Shown here piece by piece: positions 30,611-38,317 of a stretch of DNA of 64,000 nt. This DNA comes from Neisseria zalophi. GTDB taxonomy: Bacteria; Pseudomonadota; Gammaproteobacteria; Burkholderiales; Neisseriaceae. The DNA is taken from contig NZ_CP031700.1 of assembly GCF_008807015.1 (NCBI RefSeq), positions 2,195,014-2,259,013 of the forward strand, written 5' to 3'. A program made the position numbers and the translations under genes. Below the pieces are notes generated by a model, which saw only the letters and a list, made by a program, of their open reading frames with translations, ran no database searches and was not told where the DNA came from. Numbering within the stretch: the first letter of the stretch is position 1; each line of letters starts with the position of its first letter.

Positions 30611-32035
30611 ATGAATGTATTCTCTTTCAAACCTGCTTTGAATGCTTTAACGCTTATAACAGCACTTTCAGCCTGTACTATGATTCCGACATACGAGCAG
30701 CCGCAAGTCAACATACCGGAAACATTCAAGCATGACACCCAGCCCGAAACCGGTATTCAGGCGGCCTCGTTGGGTTGGCAGGATTACTTTGCCGACCCCC
30801 GTTTGCACCGTTTAATCGAATTGGCTTTAAACAATAATACCGACTTACAGGAAGCGGCATTAAATTCCGAAGCCGTACGCCGTCAATATATGATTTCCCG
30901 TGCCGACTTATTACCCGGCATCAACGCCAGCGGCAACGGCCAACGCGGACGCAGGGCGGCAGATCTAAGCGGTGGCAACGCTATGGTTTCATCATCTTAT
31001 AATGTCGGCTTAGGCATTACCGCTTATGAGCTTGACTTATTTGGTAAAGTACGCAGCCAAGCCGAAGCAGCCAAACAAACTTATTTCAGCAGTGCCGCTG
31101 CCCGTGATGCCGCACATCTGACACTGATCGCTACAGTAGCCAAAGCCTACTTCAACCAACTGCATGCAGAAGAAGCCATGGTACTGGCTCAAAACGTGCT
31201 GGAAACTCGTCAAAGAACCTATGAACTGACCCAATTAAAACATAGAGCCGGTGTGGTTTCCGCACTTGATCTACGCCAACAGGAAGCCTTAATTGAAGCA
31301 GCCAATGCCGATTATGCCGCTGCGGTACAAGGCAGAGAGCAAGCACAAAATGCTTTATCTATGTTGATTAACCAACCACTTCCCAACGATTTGCCGCAAG
31401 GTTTATCGCTATCCGAACAGTTTAAAATCAGCAAGTTACCTGCCGGCTTATCATCCGAGGTTTTGCTCAACCGCCCTGATATCCGTGCTGCTGAATATGA
31501 ATTACGCGGTGCCAATGCCAATATTGGTGCAGCACGTGCTGCATTCTTTCCCAGTATCAGCCTAACCGGCACCATCGGTACCGGCTCAACCGAGTTAAGC
31601 GGCTTATTCGAAGGTAGAAACCGTACTTGGGCATTTATTCCCACCATCAATCTACCCATTTTTAACTGGGGACAAAACCGTGCCAATCTGGATTTAGCCA
31701 ATATCCGCAAACAAATCCAAGTTGTTCGTTATGAAGCGGCTGTTCAGAATGCTTTCAGAGATGTCTCCGACGCACTGGTTGCCCGTGAGCAGTTGGACAA
31801 ACGTTATGATGCGACGATGAGACAAAAGCAATCATTCGCTGATTCTTTAAGATTGGTACGCCTGCGCTATCAACACGGCGTATCCAGTGCGCTGGATCTG
31901 TTGGATGCCGAGCGTAGCAGCTATGGCGCAGATACCGCACTCTTAAATATAGAACTGACCCGCTTGGAAAATCTGGCAGATTTATATAAAGCATTAGGTG
32001 GCGGTTTGAAACGTTATACCGAAGATCCTTCTTAA
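30611..32035 (+). CDS. mtrE: MtrE, outer-membrane channel of the efflux pump
   Basis: 474 residues, TolC/OprM family. Lipoprotein signal LTLITALSAC with cysteine 22. Two OEP repeats follow, with the typical signatures NNNTDLQEAALNSEAVRRQY (first repeat) and LLNRPDIRAAEYELRGANANIGAARAAFFPSISLTG (given as the shared linker region, in parts). The C-terminus has LDLLDAERSSY. It starts 2 bases after the mtrD stop, so the three genes form one operon. The final uptake-pair hairpin ends it. Confidence 0.96.
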   Translation: MNVFSFKPALNALTLITALSACTMIPTYEQPQVNIPETFKHDTQPETGIQAASLGWQDYFADPRLHRLIELALNNNTDLQEAALNSEAVRRQYMISRADLLPGINASGNGQRGRRAADLSGGNAMVSSSYNVGLGITAYELDLFGKVRSQAEAAKQTYFSSAAARDAAHLTLIATVAKAYFNQLHAEEAMVLAQNVLETRQRTYELTQLKHRAGVVSALDLRQQEALIEAANADYAAAVQGREQAQNALSMLINQPLPNDLPQGLSLSEQFKISKLPAGLSSEVLLNRPDIRAAEYELRGANANIGAARAAFFPSISLTGTIGTGSTELSGLFEGRNRTWAFIPTINLPIFNWGQNRANLDLANIRKQIQVVRYEAAVQNAFRDVSDALVAREQLDKRYDATMRQKQSFADSLRLVRLRYQHGVSSALDLLDAERSSYGADTALLNIELTRLENLADLYKALGGGLKRYTEDPS

Positions 32036-32054
32036 AGACTCAATATTTAACCTT

Positions 32055-32097
32055 AAATAAAAGGCCGTCTGAAAATAATTCAGGCGGTCTTTTATTT
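32055..32097 (+). terminator. Terminator with a degenerate uptake-sequence pair
   Basis: AAATAAAAGGCCGTCTGAA faces a right arm reading TTCAGGCGGTCTTTTATTT, so the second uptake copy has two changed bases while the outer A/T stem is intact. Ends mtrCDE. Confidence 0.75.
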
Positions 32098-32220
32098 ACT
32101 ACCACGCATATCTACCCATCATTTTTTTATTCATCCTATATTTCATACTATTTATTTTCATAAAAAATAAACAAATAAATCAATAATTTAAAAAATAATT
32201 AATTATATATTAAAAAAATC

Positions 32221-32248
32221 CGTAAGAAATCGCCACCCCTGCCGTCTA
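32221..32248 (+). promoter_or_regulatory. Candidate ECF-sigma promoter of the DoxX/MNIO operon
   Basis: CGTAAGAAAT at 32221-32230 and CGTCTA at 32243-32248 lie 34 bases upstream of the first gene. CGTC is a common -10 core of ECF promoters, and the operon ends with its own ECF sigma gene, so autoregulation is expected. No sigma-70 -10 box of similar quality is present. The exact bases of the Neisseria sigma-E promoter are not verified here. Confidence 0.4.
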
Positions 32249-32281
32249 CTCAGTACAAGTTTAATTTCTCAGGAATAATTT

Positions 32282-32752
32282 ATGAACAAAGCTAACAATC
32301 TGGCCCGATTCTCAGAAACATGGGGCAAAGACATTGCTCTATTAGGTTTACGCTTTTTCCTAGCTTATGAATTTTTAGAATCCGGTTTGGAAAAATGGGG
32401 TGGTCAAAACTGGTTTGCCGATATTCAAGACTCATTCCCTTTCCCACTCAATCTGTTTTCTGCCGACTTCAACTGGACAGTAGCAATGGGTGCAGAGCTG
32501 ATTATCCCCGCTTTATTGATTGTCGGTTTGTTCGGTCGTTGGGGCGCACTGATTTTAATGGTGATTACCGGCGTTGCTTGGTATGCAGTACATGGCGGCA
32601 ACGGCTATAACGTCTGCAACAACGGATACAAAATGGCATTAATTTATTTGGTTGCACTATTACCACTGGTATTACAAGGCGTAGGACGTTTTTCACTCGA
32701 TTATGTTTTGTTCGGCAAGAAAAACAATCGTCTTTCAGAACAAGCCGTCTGA
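32282..32752 (+). CDS. DoxX family membrane protein of the MNIO (bufferin/Hvf) operon
   Basis: 156 residues with about four membrane helices: ALLGLRFFLAYEFLESGLEKWGG at the N-terminus (the DoxX signature), MGAELIIPALLIVGLFG, ALILMVITGVAWYAV and MALIYLVALLPLVLQG. DoxX-type proteins (HvfX in Haemophilus) are regular members of loci that make cysteine-rich metallophore peptides and probably help in electron transfer or redox upkeep at the inner membrane; the precise role is unproven. Being first in the operon, right behind the candidate ECF promoter, it marks the operon start. Confidence 0.88.
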   Translation: MNKANNLARFSETWGKDIALLGLRFFLAYEFLESGLEKWGGQNWFADIQDSFPFPLNLFSADFNWTVAMGAELIIPALLIVGLFGRWGALILMVITGVAWYAVHGGNGYNVCNNGYKMALIYLVALLPLVLQGVGRFSLDYVLFGKKNNRLSEQAV

Positions 32753-32827
32753 ATTATCAATATAACGGCATGTATATAAACAATTACTTTTTTAACACTA
32801 ATTTTTAACACTATCTGGAGTATTTAA

Positions 32828-33235
32828 ATGACCAAAACATCTTCTTCCCTTATCGCTTTAGCGGGTTTATTGGCATTAGCAGGTTGCCAAGGACAAAGCA
32901 ATAGTGAACCCGTACAAGCCACTTCCGCTGCCAGCTCATCAACATCTAAAGCAGAAGAAGGTAAATGCGGTGAGGGAAAATGTGGTGCTGCTTCTCAAGC
33001 TGCCGGTAAGTCTGCCGAAGGTAAATGCGGCGAAGGCAAATGTGGTGCCGCTTCTCAAGCTGCCGGTAAATCTGCCGAAGGTAAATGTGGCGAAGGCAAA
33101 TGTGGTGCCGCTTCTCAAGCTGCCGATAAATCTGCCGAAGGTAAATGTGGCGAAGGCAAATGTGGTGCCGCTTCTCAAGCTGCCGGTAAATCTGCCGAAG
33201 GTAAATGCGGCGAAGGCAAATGTGGCAGTAAATAA
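32828..33235 (+). CDS. EGKCG-repeat RiPP precursor, lipoprotein form (bufferin/HvfA-like)
   Basis: 135 residues. The leader TSSSLIALAGLLALAGC has a lipobox (LAGC, cysteine 20). From residue 44 on there are five blocks, four of 20 residues and a short last one, each with two EGKCG motifs, so ten in total, joined by GAASQAAGKSA. In bufferin and HvfA systems the MNIO enzyme changes the cysteines and neighbouring peptide bonds of EGKCG into copper-binding heterocycles or thioamides. By analogy this would be an exported copper buffer. The lipobox suggests it is tethered to a membrane; that is inference. It is followed by a second, related precursor. Confidence 0.85.
   Translation: MTKTSSSLIALAGLLALAGCQGQSNSEPVQATSAASSSTSKAEEGKCGEGKCGAASQAAGKSAEGKCGEGKCGAASQAAGKSAEGKCGEGKCGAASQAADKSAEGKCGEGKCGAASQAAGKSAEGKCGEGKCGSK
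32957..33226 (+). repeat. 60-bp tandem repeats encoding EGKCG pairs
   Basis: Four and a half copies of a 60-base unit, nearly identical in the last four copies (changes mainly at third positions such as TGC/TGT and GGT/GGC). The first copy has drifted more (GAGGGA for GAAGGC). The 20-codon period keeps the frame, so copy number can change by recombination without breaking the gene. Confidence 0.95.
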
Positions 33236-33239
33236 TATC

Positions 33240-33278
33240 TTGGCCGTCTGAATCATCAGACTATTTTCAGACGGCCTA
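33240..33278. terminator. Uptake-sequence hairpin between the two precursor genes
   Basis: TTGGCCGTCTGAA faces TTCAGACGGCCTAA with a 13-base loop. Located between precursor 1 and precursor 2; no strong T tract follows, so partial termination is likely and would favour expression of the upstream genes. Confidence 0.6.
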
Positions 33279-33322
33279 ACAAACAGAACCCTCAACAAAC
33301 TTAAAACTTTAAGGAGCTACTT

Positions 33323-33673
33323 ATGAAAAAAACATCATCTTTAATCGCATTAGCCGGTGCTTTAGCTGTTTTAGGCGGCCAATCTGCCTTTGCAGACAAT
33401 AAACCTGCAGCAGCCAAAACAGTGAAAACAGCAGCAGCTAAAAAAGCCAAAGAAGGCACTTGTGGCGAAGGTAAATGTGGTGCTCATAACCAAAAACACC
33501 AAAAATCTGCCGAAGGTAAATGCGGCGAAGGTAAATGCGGTGCTCATAACCAAAAACACCAAAAATCTGCCGAAGGCAAATGCGGTGAAGGTAAATGTGG
33601 TGCAGATGCACACAAAAAGAAAGCCACCAAAGCCGGTGAAGGCAAATGTGGCGAAGGCAAATGCGGCGGCTAA
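33323..33673 (+). CDS. EGKCG-repeat RiPP precursor, secreted form (bufferin/HvfA-like)
   Basis: 116 residues. The leader TSSLIALAGALAVLGGQSAFA closely matches that of the upstream paralogue, but the lipobox cysteine is glutamine and a signal peptidase I site (AFA, residues 22-24) is present, so the product should be soluble in the periplasm. Four motif pairs follow, separated by GAHNQKHQKSA-type linkers rich in His and Lys: one EGTCG and seven EGKCG. The His-rich linkers could add metal ligands. AAGGAG precedes the ATG. It is the precursor nearest to the MNIO gene. Classed with bufferins/HvfA by motif and context. Confidence 0.87.
   Translation: MKKTSSLIALAGALAVLGGQSAFADNKPAAAKTVKTAAAKKAKEGTCGEGKCGAHNQKHQKSAEGKCGEGKCGAHNQKHQKSAEGKCGEGKCGADAHKKKATKAGEGKCGEGKCGG
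33452..33667 (+). repeat. Imperfect 60-bp repeats in the second precursor gene
   Basis: The unit carrying GAAGGTAAATG...GCTCATAACCAAAAACACC recurs at exactly 60-base spacing (lines beginning near 33481 and 33541). The outer units are degenerate. The linker codons differ wholly from those in the first precursor, while the EGKCG codons are similar. Confidence 0.88.
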
Positions 33674-33710
33674 TCCGTAAAATAAAATAGCCAACATTTT
33701 CAAATACCTT

Positions 33711-33747
33711 TGAGAAAGGCTGTCTGAATCCTTTCAGACGGCCTCTC
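33711..33747. terminator. Degenerate uptake-sequence hairpin before the MNIO gene
   Basis: GAGAAAGGCTGTCTGAA faces TTTCAGACGGCCTCTC. One arm has T for C inside the core. It lies between the precursors and the modifying-enzyme gene, a site where attenuation would give much more precursor than enzyme. Confidence 0.6.
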
Positions 33748-33832
33748 ATACAACTAAGGTTGTTCTCTATCAGTATGTTTAAACAACTAAGCAGGTTGAT
33801 ACAGAGCTATCTCTCTTAAAAGGAAAACTATC

Positions 33833-34684
33833 ATGAAGACTTTATATGGTGCCGGCTTAGGCTATAAACGCAGCATGGCCGAAGATTTTATGGCGCGTAC
33901 GCCTGAAACCGGTGTAATTAAATTTATCGAAATCGCACCTGAAAACTGGCTGAGAATGGGTGGGGCAGCACGCTTAAAATTTGATGCCGTCGCTGAACGT
34001 TTCCCAATCGCCTGCCACGGCTTATCCCTTTCGCTAGGCGGACAAGATCCGTTGCAAATTGATTTTTTAAAGCAAATTAAAGCCTTTATGCAGCAATACC
34101 ATATCCGTTTTTTTTCAGAACATTTAAGCTATTGCAGCCATCACGGCCATGTTTACGACCTGCTCCCGCTGCCGTTTACTGAAGAATCCGTTCAGCATAC
34201 TGCTGCACGTATCCGTACCGTACAAGATATTTTAGAACAACGTATTGCCATTGAAAATACATCTTATTATGCCCACAGCCCGATAGCAGAAATGGATGAG
34301 GTCGATTTTCTCAATGCCGTTGCACGCGAAGCGGATTGCGCCATCCATTTAGATGTTAATAATGTTTATGTCAACGCTATTAACCATGGCATTGTGCAGC
34401 CACAAGATTATATCGACCGCATAGATATTGACCGCGTTAACTATATTCACATGGCCGGCCATGATGAAGAGCATGCCAATCTATTAATCGACACTCATGG
34501 GCAACCCGTTTGCGCCGATGTATGGGATTTATTCGCCTATACCTGCACCAAACTGCCACACAATGTACCAACCCTGCTAGAACGTGATAGTAACCTCCCA
34601 CCCTTTGAAGAACTCGAAGCCGAAGTTGCCCGTATTGCCGCTATTCAACAACAAGCAGAGGAACAACGCCATGCAGCCGCATAA
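33833..34684 (+). CDS. MNIO-family (DUF692) RiPP-modifying iron enzyme, BufB/HvfB-like
   Basis: 283 residues. A TIM-barrel fold with the expected metal-ligand stretches: [10 protein letters not shown] (near 62), [14 protein letters not shown] (near 95), [11 protein letters not shown] (near 140), [16 protein letters not shown] (near 176), [11 protein letters not shown] (near 205) and [14 protein letters not shown] near the end. MNIO enzymes use two or three iron atoms and O2 to convert cysteine-containing motifs into oxazolone/thioamide or thiooxazole groups. Substrates are the two upstream EGKCG precursors. Cytoplasmic, acting before export. The gene overlaps the next by 14 bases. Confidence 0.93.
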   Translation: MKTLYGAGLGYKRSMAEDFMARTPETGVIKFIEIAPENWLRMGGAARLKFDAVAERFPIACHGLSLSLGGQDPLQIDFLKQIKAFMQQYHIRFFSEHLSYCSHHGHVYDLLPLPFTEESVQHTAARIRTVQDILEQRIAIENTSYYAHSPIAEMDEVDFLNAVAREADCAIHLDVNNVYVNAINHGIVQPQDYIDRIDIDRVNYIHMAGHDEEHANLLIDTHGQPVCADVWDLFAYTCTKLPHNVPTLLERDSNLPPFEELEAEVARIAAIQQQAEEQRHAAA

Positions 34685-35429
34685 AACCACGCCTGAAAAA
34701 ACCAGTAGTGCCGATTTTCAAGCTATGCTGGCCGATCACGTGCGCGACCCGTCCAAACCTGCGCCCGAAGGTATAGAGCCTGATCGCCTAGCTGTATATA
34801 CCCGCCTCGTTCGCAACAATCTGCGTAGCTTTTTGGATTTATGCTTCAGCGACAGTAGTGAGCTGGCCGATCGTGAATTATGGCAACACCTACAGAATTG
34901 TTTTCTAATCGAAGCACGTCCTGAGTCGCCGTTTTTCAATGATATTCCGGCACAATTTTTGAACTATGCCCGCAGCCGCGAGTCAGAAGAGAAATTACCG
35001 GACGGCATATTGGCCATGATGGATTTCGAAACCGCCCTACTCCATGCCGAAACCGCTATCCAACCGCTTTCAGACGGCCATTGGGATGATAACACCACAT
35101 TAACATGGCAACCGGCGGCAAAATTAACCCACTATGATTATAATTTTGTCGATAGCCATTTAGCTTCTATCGAACCGATCCCCAGCACCGTACTGACTTG
35201 GCGCAATCGAGACAATGAGGTTTATTACCGGACAATAAGCGGTACAGATCTATTTTTATTGGAACATTTCAGCCAACAGCAAGACACGTTTGAACACATT
35301 TTGCAAAGTTTGCAAGAAATGACCGGAGGGCAAAGCCAAGATATTGAAATATGGTTGCGTGAAAATATAGATGGTTGGATAAAGGCAGGTGTATTATTTC
35401 CTGAATCAAGCAATAAAAATACAATATAA
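34671..35429 (+). CDS. DUF2063 partner protein of the MNIO enzyme, BufC/HvfC-like
   Basis: 252 residues from the ATG at 34671, which lies inside the end of the MNIO gene and has GAGG upstream; a longer frame from 34584 would overlap too far. The N-terminal DUF2063 domain shows [21 protein letters not shown] near residue 40 and [12 protein letters not shown]. The C-terminal half resembles the winged/RRE-like part ([20 protein letters not shown]). It is thought to bind precursor leader or repeats and present them to the MNIO enzyme. The 14-base overlap implies coupled translation and a 1:1 complex. Confidence 0.9.
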   Translation: MQPHKTTPEKTSSADFQAMLADHVRDPSKPAPEGIEPDRLAVYTRLVRNNLRSFLDLCFSDSSELADRELWQHLQNCFLIEARPESPFFNDIPAQFLNYARSRESEEKLPDGILAMMDFETALLHAETAIQPLSDGHWDDNTTLTWQPAAKLTHYDYNFVDSHLASIEPIPSTVLTWRNRDNEVYYRTISGTDLFLLEHFSQQQDTFEHILQSLQEMTGGQSQDIEIWLRENIDGWIKAGVLFPESSNKNTI

Positions 35430-35502
35430 AAGCTGCATTTTTTGAATTAATATTTTAAAATATCCCGTTCTATTATTTCTATTACAAAGAACGATTCGCA
35501 CA

Positions 35503-36078
35503 ATGGAAAACTTTAAAAAGATGCTAATCGCTCTCAGACCGGATATTTTACGCTTTGCCAAAATACAACTCAGGGACGACACTCTTGCCGAAGATATGGT
35601 TCAAGACACTTTAGCCACCGCTATTGATAAATTCCAGCAATTCCGCGGTGATGCTGTCTTGAAAACGTGGATAATAACCATATTAAAAAATAAAATCACT
35701 GATTATTTTCGCAGCAGAAAAAATATTTCCAGCCTTGAAGAGCTTCAGGAAGAAAATGCCGCTATTGATGCTCAATATAACCAATGTTTCGATGAAAGCG
35801 ATCATTGGTTGAGTTCGGCTAGTCCGAATCATTGGGGAGAAACGCCTGAAGAATTTTCACACCGGCAAGCATTTTTCCGTACTCTAGAAAACTGCTTACA
35901 AGGTTTGCCTGAAGATACTGCACAAATTTTTTACTTGCGCGAAATTATGGGCATGGAAGTAGAAGAAATATGCAACAATTTTAATATCACTAAAGAAAAT
36001 TGCTATGTGATATTACACCGTGCCCGAAACGGTTTAAGAAAATGTTTGCAACACCGCTGGTTTGATTTAAACGACTAA
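35503..36078 (+). CDS. rpoE: ECF sigma factor (Neisseria sigma-E type)
   Basis: 191 residues. Region 2 covers DDTLAEDMVQDTLATAIDKF and LKTWIITILKNKITDYFR (residues 24-70); region 4 covers LPEDTAQIFYLREIMGMEVEEICNNF (about 135-165). The linker between them contains NQCFDESDHW. The closest known counterpart is the meningococcal sigma-E (and gonococcal Ecf), encoded in an operon with DoxX, DUF692 and DUF2063 genes and controlling methionine sulfoxide reductase. Here it sits 73 bases after the MNIO partner gene. It probably activates the whole operon and unlinked targets. Confidence 0.9.
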   Translation: MENFKKMLIALRPDILRFAKIQLRDDTLAEDMVQDTLATAIDKFQQFRGDAVLKTWIITILKNKITDYFRSRKNISSLEELQEENAAIDAQYNQCFDESDHWLSSASPNHWGETPEEFSHRQAFFRTLENCLQGLPEDTAQIFYLREIMGMEVEEICNNFNITKENCYVILHRARNGLRKCLQHRWFDLND

Positions 36079-36124
36079 AACGGATACACCATAAAACGGA
36101 TACATCACAAAGGAAAATAGAGAA

Positions 36125-36307
36125 ATGTTAAAATGCAAAGAAGCCTGTGTCTTGCTCTCCGAGCGACAGGACAGAAAATTAGACTTCACCGAAAACATAT
36201 CGTTACTTGTACATCTACTATTATGCCCGCACTGCCGGCGCTACCGTAAACAACTCATATTTATACGGAAAAATATGCAGAGATGGCAAGACAATATCAA
36301 ACGATAA
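36125..36307 (+). CDS. Short zinc-finger anti-sigma factor (MseR-like)
   Basis: 60 residues with AAAGGAAAAT before the ATG. The zf-HC2 pattern is visible: C4 and C8 in LKCKEACVLL, H30 in LVHLLLCPHCRRYR, with C34 and C37. There is no transmembrane segment, so it is a soluble zinc-binding anti-sigma of the ZAS type, like meningococcal MseR. Oxidation or loss of zinc would free the sigma factor. It closes the operon, 46 bases after rpoE. Confidence 0.85.
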   Translation: MLKCKEACVLLSERQDRKLDFTENISLLVHLLLCPHCRRYRKQLIFIRKNMQRWQDNIKR

Positions 36308-36346
36308 TGCCTTGCCATATCATTTGAATATCAAGATAAACAATAT

Positions 36347-36667
36347 TTAATAACGCGGCACACTACTATCAACCTGTAACGACCAAGCATCTATGCCACC
36401 CTGAAGGTTATAAAGCGATTCAAATCCTGCTTCTGCCAAATACATAGCAGTATTCAAGCTGCGGATACCGTGATGACAATACACCACAATCGGGGCATCG
36501 TCAGGCAGTTCGTTGTGCCGAATCGGAATCATATTCATCGGAATATGCACATATCCCGGTAATGTGCATATCGCCACTTCTTCATCCGTACGCACATCCA
36601 ACAGGGTCAGCGGTTTACCTTCGGCCAACCATTGCTGCAATTCAAGCGGCGTTAATTGTGGAATCAT
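36347..36667 (-). CDS. Rhodanese-like domain protein
   Basis: 106 residues from the ATG at 36667 (AGAAAGAG upstream); a longer frame to 36691 adds eight basic residues without a ribosome site. A single rhodanese domain with LLDVRTDEEVAICTLPGYVHIP and the active-site loop YCHHGIRS (cysteine near 71). It probably carries sulfur as a persulfide in the cytoplasm; the partner is unknown. It converges on the anti-sigma gene with only 40 bases between them. Confidence 0.9.
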   Translation of the reverse strand: MIPQLTPLELQQWLAEGKPLTLLDVRTDEEVAICTLPGYVHIPMNMIPIRHNELPDDAPIVVYCHHGIRSLNTAMYLAEAGFESLYNLQGGIDAWSLQVDSSVPRY

Positions 36668-36805
36668 TTTTCTCTTTCTGAAGCACGGCATTGAAACCCG
36701 TGCAAATAAAAATTGCTAAAACTTCATAATAGCGGTATCAATAGCCTGAACCGCCTGAAACAACCAATATTTCAGTTTTCAGACGGCCTTAAAATCAAAA
36801 CACAC

Positions 36806-37579
36806 TTACTTTCCGGCCATCTTTTCAAATACCGCCCGCACCCGTGCCAAATCTTCCGGCGTATCCACACCGGCAGCCGGTGCGGTTGACGTGATTTCTA
36901 CCGCGATGGGGAAACCATGCCATAACACACGGAGTTGTTCCAACGACTCGGCGGTTTCTTGCGGGGAAACGCCCATTTCGGCATATTGCCGCAAGAAACC
37001 GGCACGATAAGCATATAAACCGATATGGCGTAAAGGATGCAGACTTTCCGGCAGTTTTCCGGCTTTATCCGCAGCCATCGCATCACGCGGATAAGGAATC
37101 GGCGCACGGCTGAAATACAAGGCATTGCTTTCCCGATTCAACACCACTTTAACGCAATTAGGATTCAGAAATTCATCCCAGTCGTCAATCGGGTGTGCCG
37201 CAGTGGCCATCGGCACTTGGTTTTTCACCAACAGCGCAGCCGTACGGTTAATCAATTCCGGGTCAATCAAAGGTTCGTCGCCCTGAACGTTCACGATAAC
37301 GGCATCTTCCGCCAAACCCAAAATATCCACGGCTTCAGCCAGGCGGGTTGTGCCGCTTTCATGCGTATCCGCCGTCATTACGGTTTCAATGCCGAAATCA
37401 CGGCAGGCCGTCTGAATATCGGGATGATCGGTTGCCACAATAATACGTTCCGCCCGACTCTTGGCAGCCTGCTCCGCCACCCGTACCACCATCGGCTTAC
37501 CATGTATATCGGCAAGCGCTTTAGACGGCAAACGTGATGAAGACAAACGGGCGGGAATCAATACGGTAAACTGACTCAT
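36806..37579 (-). CDS. kdsB: 3-deoxy-manno-octulosonate cytidylyltransferase
   Basis: 257 residues. Nucleotide-binding start [31 protein letters not shown] near residue 98, and the KdsB signatures [29 protein letters not shown]. It activates KDO with CTP for lipid A/LOS core assembly in the cytoplasm. It overlaps the upstream Trm112-type gene by 4 bases (ATGA) and ends a four-gene run lpxK, DUF2059, Trm112-like, kdsB. Confidence 0.96.
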   Translation of the reverse strand: MSQFTVLIPARLSSSRLPSKALADIHGKPMVVRVAEQAAKSRAERIIVATDHPDIQTACRDFGIETVMTADTHESGTTRLAEAVDILGLAEDAVIVNVQGDEPLIDPELINRTAALLVKNQVPMATAAHPIDDWDEFLNPNCVKVVLNRESNALYFSRAPIPYPRDAMAADKAGKLPESLHPLRHIGLYAYRAGFLRQYAEMGVSPQETAESLEQLRVLWHGFPIAVEITSTAPAAGVDTPEDLARVRAVFEKMAGK

Positions 37580-37758
37580 GCGTGCAACTCTTCTTCGCTT
37601 AATGTACGCGCTTCGGATTCCAACATATAGGGAATGCCGTCTTTAATCGGATAGGCCAATTTGCTTTGGCGGCACCATAACTCTTGTTTGTCTTGGTGAT
37701 ATTCCAGTTTTCCTTTACTAACGGGGCACACAAGAATATCTAAAAATTTTTTATCCAT
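37576..37758 (-). CDS. Trm112 family protein (YcaR type)
   Basis: 60 residues: [20 protein letters not shown] then [19 protein letters not shown]. Of the four zinc cysteines in classical Trm112 proteins only two remain here (C11 and C29), since CPVC has become CPVS. The E. coli homologue YcaR is also encoded between lpxK and kdsB. Function in bacteria is not established; it could assist a methyltransferase. Confidence 0.88.
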   Translation of the reverse strand: MDKKFLDILVCPVSKGKLEYHQDKQELWCRQSKLAYPIKDGIPYMLESEARTLSEEELHA

Positions 37759-37763
37759 GGTTT

Positions 37764-38315
37764 TTACTTTCTACTAAGCTGGCAATCATTATCACCGTCA
37801 CAAAGAATCTGACGCAATTCACCTTCAAAGGCGCGCCTTCTTTGCCGTTGGAAGTCTATCATTCGGTCTTTGACCATATTCATCGATACCACCATCGTGG
37901 CCGTTATATAGCGTGGCATTTTTTCGACAATTCTTTTCCCCACCGGCGTATTATAAAATTGAATCAACGCGTCCACTTCTTCCTGCGTATAAATACGTTG
38001 CACATTTTGTACGGAAAGATAGTGTGTTGCGGCGCGGACTGTCGGATTATCGGTATAGGCCACCAACTCATCCACATATCGGTCTAAAACCGCATCCACC
38101 TGCGCCTGTTTGTCGGCAGGTATTTCCTTAAGCGGCGCATAACGCAACTCGTTTCTAACCGTTGTAGGCAAGGTTTTTAGCTGATCATCCAACGCCCTAT
38201 CAAAGTTTTGTATTTGCAACAATTTTTCTACCGAATCCCGGCTGGCCGGTGCGGCCTGAACAGTCGCAACCGCCATACCTAATATGATAGCTGCGAGACA
38301 ATGTAATTTTTTCAT
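37764..38315 (-). CDS. DUF2059 domain periplasmic protein
   Basis: 183 residues from the ATG at 38315, three bases after the lpxK stop codon; a longer frame reading back into lpxK is not credible. A Sec signal ([21 protein letters not shown], cleavage after AQA-like VQAAPA) is followed by the DUF2059 domain with [24 protein letters not shown]-terminal CDGDNDC pair of cysteines may form a disulfide. Function unknown; translation is probably coupled to lpxK. Confidence 0.87.
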   Translation of the reverse strand: MKKLHCLAAIILGMAVATVQAAPASRDSVEKLLQIQNFDRALDDQLKTLPTTVRNELRYAPLKEIPADKQAQVDAVLDRYVDELVAYTDNPTVRAATHYLSVQNVQRIYTQEEVDALIQFYNTPVGKRIVEKMPRYITATMVVSMNMVKDRMIDFQRQRRRAFEGELRQILCDGDNDCQLSRK

Positions 38316-38317
38316 GA

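Noticed and set aside
32957..33226. Possible CRISPR array
   Set aside because: The repeats are contiguous, with no unique spacers, and keep a reading frame.
32939..33749. Long open frames on the minus strand and in another plus frame across the precursor genes
   Set aside because: They arise from the 60-base repeats, read as low-complexity Phe/Ala/Thr or Lys/Val/Asn strings, and have no ribosome sites. The EGKCG frames have signal peptides and fit the operon.
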